From NCBI GenBank assembly GCA_044376615.1, contig JBILKO010000102.1:1-9431 (forward strand): a stretch of 9,431 nt of DNA, in the 5' to 3' direction. The stretch comes from CAISGS01 sp044376615. Lineage in GTDB: Bacteria > Pseudomonadota > Alphaproteobacteria > Caulobacterales > Caulobacteraceae. Under the pieces are notes generated by a model. That model was not told where the DNA came from, searched no databases, and worked only from the letters and a program-made list of their open reading frames with translations. Every line of letters begins with the position of its first letter. Position 1 is the first letter of the stretch. Positions 5,851-9,431 of the stretch are shown piece by piece. Position numbers and translations under genes: made by a program.

Positions 5851-6021
5851 GACATAAACGTCCGATTAAGTTGCATGGACGTAAACCGGTCTTGGGAGTA
5901 TGAAAAGGCAGCCGTGCAAGGTGCACGCGGCGCAGGGTCGGACGCTGTGAGTCCGGTCCAAAAGCGCGCGATCTTGTGACCGATTCTCGGGCGGCTGAGG
6001 ACAGTCCCTTTTTAGGGGACT
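5851..6021 (+). promoter_or_regulatory. Structured leader and regulatory region of acnA
   Basis: This 219-base divergent region contains several dyads. ACGTCC (5858-5863) and GGACGT (5877-5882) form an inverted repeat with a 13-base spacer, possibly an operator for either gene. CGTGC and GCACG (5913-5927) form a 5-bp hairpin. GGGTCGGAC (5935-5943) pairs with GTCCGGTCC (5951-5959), giving a 9-bp stem with two G-T pairs and a 7-base loop. AGTCCC (6003-6008) pairs with GGGACT (6016-6021). The last three would lie in the acnA mRNA leader. I recognise no named riboswitch and no Irr or Fur box. Confidence 0.45.
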
Positions 6022-6042
6022 TAACCAGAGGATGAATTCATC

Positions 6043-8739
6043 ATGACATCACATGACAGCTTAAAGACCCGCCGCGACCTGGTCGTGGGTAAAAAGACCT
6101 ATGCCTATTATAGCCTGCCTGAGGCAGAAGCTGCGGGCCTTGCCGGCATATCGCGCCTGCCCATGTCCATGAAGGTCTTGCTCGAAAACCTGCTGCGCAA
6201 TGAGGATGGCGAGACCGTGACCGAAGCCGATCTGCGCGCCGTCGCCGCCTGGCTGGAAAACAAGGGCACGGTTGAGCACGAGATCTCTTTCCGCCCGGCG
6301 CGGGTTCTGATGCAGGACTTTACGGGGGTTCCCGCCGTGGTCGATCTGGCCGCTATGCGCGATGCCATGACCCATCTGGGCGCTGATCCTGAAAAGATTA
6401 ACCCCCTGACGCCGGTAGACCTGGTGATCGACCACTCGGTCATGGTCGATTTCTTTGGCGCCAAGGATTCGGCGGCCAAGAATGTAACCCGCGAATATGA
6501 GCGCAATCTTGAGCGTTACCGGTTCCTGCGTTGGGGCTCATCGGCCTTTAATAATTTCCGCGTTGTGCCCCCAGGCACGGGCATCTGCCACCAGGTTAAT
6601 CTGGAATATCTGGCCCAAACCGTCTGGACCGCCAATGAGACGGGCGGCGCTGAGCTGGCCTATCCCGATACGGTTGTCGGCACCGACAGTCATACGACCA
6701 TGATCAATGGCCTGGCTGTGCTGGGCTGGGGCGTTGGCGGGATTGAGGCTGAGGCGGCCATGCTGGGTCAGCCTATTCCGATGCTGATCCCCGAAGTAAT
6801 CGGCTTTAAGCTGTTTGGCGCCCTTCCCGAAGGCGCGACGGCCACCGACCTGGTCCTGACCGTGACCCAGATGCTGCGCAAAAAGGGCGTGGTTGGCAAA
6901 TTTGTCGAGTTTTATGGCGAGGGTGTCACAGCCCTGACCCTCGAGGACCAGGCAACCATCGCCAATATGGCCCCGGAATATGGCGCCACCTGTGGCTTCT
7001 TCCCGGTCAGCCAGGCCACGATCGACTTCTTGGCCGCCACGGGCCGCACGCCCGAGCGCGTTGCCCTGGTCGAGGCCTATGCCAAGGCCCAAGGCCTGTG
7101 GCTAGAGCCTGGCGCGGAAGATCCGATCTTCAGCGATACGCTTGAGCTTGACCTATCCAGCATCCAGCCCTCCATGGCCGGGCCCAAGCGTCCGCAAGAC
7201 CGGGTGCTTCTGGCCCAATCGGCCGCGAAATTTGCAGAGGCCTTGGCCGGGGAATTTGGCAAGCCCGGCGACCAGGCCCGCGTGCCGGTGGCAGGCGAAA
7301 AATATGATCTGAGCCACGGCGATGTCGTGATTGCGGCCATCACCTCCTGCACCAATACGTCTAATCCCAGCGTCCTGATCGCGGCGGGCCTGGTTGCGAA
7401 AAAGGCCAATGCCTTGGGCCTAAAAACCAAGCCCTGGGTCAAGACCTCGCTGGCGCCTGGCTCACAGGTTGTCACCGACTATCTGACCAAGGCGGGGCTG
7501 ACCGAGCATCTGGATGCCATGGGCTTTAATCTGGTCGGCTATGGCTGCACCACCTGTATCGGCAATTCCGGGCCTCTGCCGGAAGTGGTCTCTAAGACCA
7601 TCCAAGACAATGACCTGGTTGCGGTTTCGGTCCTGTCAGGCAATCGCAATTTTGAAGGCCGGGTCAATCCCGATACCCGCGCTAATTATCTGGCCTCACC
7701 GCCCCTGGTCGTGGCCTATGCCCTGGCAGGCACAATGAGCCTAGACCTAACCACCGAGCCCCTAGGCACCGATAAGGCCGGTAATCCCGTCTTCCTAAAA
7801 GACATCTGGCCCACCACAGCCGAGATTGCCGCCATTCAGCGCAAATTTGTCACCAATGCCCTGTTTAAGGCCCGCTATAGCGATGTCTTTAAGGGCGACA
7901 AGCATTGGCAAGCCATCAAGGTCTCTGGCGGCCAGACCTATGGTTGGGAGGGCGAGTCCACCTATGTGCAAAACCCGCCCTATTTCACCGATATGAGCAT
8001 GACCCCGTCGCCGGTGACCGATATTGCCGAGGCTCGGATCCTGGGTATGTTTGGTGATTCCATCACCACGGACCACATCTCGCCGGCTGGCTCGATCAAG
8101 GCCTCGTCACCTGCTGGCCAGTATCTGATCAGCCATGGGGTCGAGCCCCTGGACTTTAACGGCTATGGCGCACGGCGCGGTAACCACCAGGTCATGATGC
8201 GCGGCACTTTTGCCAATATCCGCATCCGCAACAAGATCACGCCCGATATTGAAGGCGGTGTGACCAAACACTTCCCGTCGGGCGAGGGCATGTCCATCTA
8301 TGATGCGGCCATGCGCTATCAGAGCGAGCACCGGCCCCTGGTGATCTTTGCCGGCAAGGAATATGGCACAGGCTCGTCGCGTGACTGGGCGGCTAAGGGC
8401 ACCAAGCTTTTGGGGGTTCGCGCCGTCATCGCCGAATCGTTTGAGCGGATCCACCGCTCCAACCTGGTGGGCATGGGCGTCCTGCCGCTGCAGTTCAAGA
8501 TCGATGGCTGGCAAAAACTAAACCTGGTCGGCGACGAAATCGTCTCGATCCGGGGCCTAGCCGACATCTCTCCGCGCAAGACCCTGACGGTTGAGCTTTA
8601 CCGCCCGTCTGACGGCCGGGTCGCCCGCTTCCCCGTGATCTGCCGGATCGATACGCCGACTGAACTGGACTATTTCAAAAATGGCGGCGTGTTGAATTAT
8701 GTTCTGCGCAATCTGGCGCGGGAGACCAGCCAGGGCTAG
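6043..8739 (+). CDS. acnA: Aconitate hydratase A (aconitase)
   Basis: An 898-residue [4Fe-4S] enzyme that interconverts citrate and isocitrate through cis-aconitate in the TCA cycle, in the cytoplasm. The cluster ligands are visible: Cys436 in TSCTNTSNP, and Cys502 and Cys505 in YGCTTCIGNSGPLP. Other family motifs are VGTDSHTTMINGL near 209-221, FEGRVNP at 529-535 and GDSITTDHISPAG near 672-684, the last at the start of the C-terminal swivel domain. That domain carries the EYGTGSSRDWAAKG substrate loop and AVIAESFERIHRSNLVGMGVLPL. Length is typical of the AcnA/IRP1 group rather than AcnB. The ATG at 6043 is preceded by AGAGGA about 10 bases upstream. It is divergent from ccmA, an arrangement known from several alphaproteobacteria. 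Confidence 0.97.
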   Translation: MTSHDSLKTRRDLVVGKKTYAYYSLPEAEAAGLAGISRLPMSMKVLLENLLRNEDGETVTEADLRAVAAWLENKGTVEHEISFRPARVLMQDFTGVPAVVDLAAMRDAMTHLGADPEKINPLTPVDLVIDHSVMVDFFGAKDSAAKNVTREYERNLERYRFLRWGSSAFNNFRVVPPGTGICHQVNLEYLAQTVWTANETGGAELAYPDTVVGTDSHTTMINGLAVLGWGVGGIEAEAAMLGQPIPMLIPEVIGFKLFGALPEGATATDLVLTVTQMLRKKGVVGKFVEFYGEGVTALTLEDQATIANMAPEYGATCGFFPVSQATIDFLAATGRTPERVALVEAYAKAQGLWLEPGAEDPIFSDTLELDLSSIQPSMAGPKRPQDRVLLAQSAAKFAEALAGEFGKPGDQARVPVAGEKYDLSHGDVVIAAITSCTNTSNPSVLIAAGLVAKKANALGLKTKPWVKTSLAPGSQVVTDYLTKAGLTEHLDAMGFNLVGYGCTTCIGNSGPLPEVVSKTIQDNDLVAVSVLSGNRNFEGRVNPDTRANYLASPPLVVAYALAGTMSLDLTTEPLGTDKAGNPVFLKDIWPTTAEIAAIQRKFVTNALFKARYSDVFKGDKHWQAIKVSGGQTYGWEGESTYVQNPPYFTDMSMTPSPVTDIAEARILGMFGDSITTDHISPAGSIKASSPAGQYLISHGVEPLDFNGYGARRGNHQVMMRGTFANIRIRNKITPDIEGGVTKHFPSGEGMSIYDAAMRYQSEHRPLVIFAGKEYGTGSSRDWAAKGTKLLGVRAVIAESFERIHRSNLVGMGVLPLQFKIDGWQKLNLVGDEIVSIRGLADISPRKTLTVELYRPSDGRVARFPVICRIDTPTELDYFKNGGVLNYVLRNLARETSQG

Positions 8740-8746
8740 ACTCAAG

Positions 8747-8783
8747 GCCGCGTCTGAGTTGAGTCTCAGATGCGGCGTTTGTT
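8747..8783 (+). terminator. Hairpin terminator after acnA
   Basis: GCCGCGTCTGAG (8747-8758) pairs with CTCAGATGCGGC (8765-8776) as a 12-bp stem with a single G-T pair and a 6-base loop. It is followed by a T-rich GTTTGTTC and starts 8 bases after the acnA stop codon. This is a good Rho-independent terminator, although the T tract is interrupted. An alternative 7-bp stem, GACTCAA (8739-8745) with TTGAGTC (8759-8765), would compete with it. Confidence 0.75.
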
Positions 8784-8833
8784 CACGCCATAGTGACGGG
8801 CGCATTAAGGCAAATCTGGCTTAAGTGCGGTGG

Positions 8834-9431
8834 ATGCAAGCGGTTAAGACAATTCTGATCGGGTTCGTTAGCGCCCTAACCCTATGGGCAGCAAACCCAG
8901 CCCTGGCCAAGAGCCCCGTGGTGGTGGAGCTTTTCACCAGCCAGGGCTGCGCGTCTTGCCTAGAGGCCAATGGCCTGGTCCAAGAGCTTGGTAATCAAGC
9001 CGATACAATAGCCCTGACCTTTGCCGTCGATTATTGGGATTATCTGGGTTGGAGCGATAGTTTCGCCAAACCGGAATTCACCGATCGCCAAAAGGCCTAT
9101 ATGCGCCGCCTTGGGGCTGGCCAGGTCTATACGCCTCAGATCGTGGTCAATGGCGGTGCCCAGGCGGCTGGCACCAAGCGCGAAAAAGTCGAGCAATTGA
9201 TCCGCAGCACTAAGCGCAAGCCCGTTGTCTCGCCGCGTGTGAATCTTGCCCGCAAAAACCAGGTCAGCATCGGTGTCGGGCGCGTTCCCAAGGGCGGGGC
9301 CGAGGTCTGGCTGATCAGCTATGAGCCTGAACTCCAAAACACTGAGGTCAAGCGCGGCGAGAACCGCGGCAAGACTGTGACCTATGCCCATGCCGTACGA
9401 GAACTGGTGCGCCTGGGCAGTTGGCGGGGAA
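8834..9431 (+). CDS. DUF1223 exported thioredoxin-like protein (3' end cut by window)
   Basis: The first 199 codons of a protein that continues past the window. Residues 1-25 look like a Sec signal peptide: basic Lys5, a hydrophobic ILIGFVSALTLW core and a PALA cleavage site before Lys26. The mature start VVVELFTSQGCASC (29-42) is the hallmark of DUF1223, a thioredoxin-fold family of unknown function. Cys39 and Cys42 form a CXXC pair, followed by LEAN instead of the more usual PPAD. The conserved FAVDYWDYLGWSDSFAKPEFTDRQ stretch and YTPQIVVNG, which matches the cis-proline region, are present. The ATG at 8834 has GGTGG directly beside it, which is too close for a good ribosome site. A GTG at 8825 in the same frame is an alternative adding three residues. 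It lies after the acnA terminator and is probably transcribed separately. Confidence 0.88.
   Translation, partial: MQAVKTILIGFVSALTLWAANPALAKSPVVVELFTSQGCASCLEANGLVQELGNQADTIALTFAVDYWDYLGWSDSFAKPEFTDRQKAYMRRLGAGQVYTPQIVVNGGAQAAGTKREKVEQLIRSTKRKPVVSPRVNLARKNQVSIGVGRVPKGGAEVWLISYEPELQNTEVKRGENRGKTVTYAHAVRELVRLGSWRG

Noticed and set aside
5885..6000. Known structured RNA (RNase P RNA, tmRNA, 4.5S RNA or cobalamin riboswitch)
   Set aside because: None of the conserved core sequences of these classes could be found in the region.
6032..6046. A four-codon frame (ATG AAT TCA TCA TGA) overlapping the acnA start
   Set aside because: The AGAGG sequence is directly against this ATG, too close for initiation. 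It is properly spaced for the acnA ATG at 6043. Probably chance.
6538..7092. Long minus-strand frames within acnA, such as this 184-residue one
   Set aside because: They mirror the high-GC coding of acnA, carry no recognisable motif and lack their own signals.

Overview
The window looks like a chromosomal segment of an alphaproteobacterium. The main reasons are the divergent arrangement of acnA and a ccmABCDG cytochrome c maturation operon, the high G+C of the housekeeping genes (37 G/C in the 60 bases from 6841, about 62%), and a DUF1223 thioredoxin-like gene directly after acnA. I cannot fix the genus. A CtrA-like site near 3050 would fit Caulobacterales, Rhizobiales or relatives, but it is only suggestive.

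Layout, left to right. Positions 109-1512 (+) encode a CtpA-type S41 carboxyl-terminal processing protease anchored to the inner membrane. Positions 1513-2722 hold a small accessory island. It has a promoter whose -35/-10 spacer is almost filled by a 24-bp palindrome, and a 152-residue secreted peptide with a textbook double-glycine leader (class II bacteriocin/microcin type). Two tandem hairpins follow, then an AT-rich gene for a small membrane protein with about three membrane segments, which is the natural candidate for the cognate immunity protein. A hairpin carrying the stop codons of two convergent genes closes the island. Positions 2720-5823 (-) hold, in transcription order, ccmA, ccmB, ccmC, ccmD, ccmG and a small alanine/proline-rich protein of unknown function. 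Positions 5824-6042 are the divergent intergenic region, with a structured leader in front of acnA. Positions 6043-8739 (+) encode aconitase A, followed by a strong hairpin terminator. From 8834 to the window end runs an incomplete exported DUF1223 protein.

How the genes work together. CcmA, CcmB, CcmC and CcmD move and load heme for CcmE, and CcmG supplies reductant for the apocytochrome thiols. CcmE, CcmF, CcmH and CcmI are not here and must be encoded elsewhere, which is usual in this class. Aconitase A is the [4Fe-4S] TCA-cycle enzyme. The most novel part is the 1570-2700 cassette: an apparent toxin gene with a built-in operator and a foreign-looking membrane partner, but no dedicated exporter in view. 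Its function is inferred from the leader, composition and arrangement only. No intergenic stretch exceeds 300 bases, and no tRNA, rRNA, CRISPR array or insertion sequence was seen.
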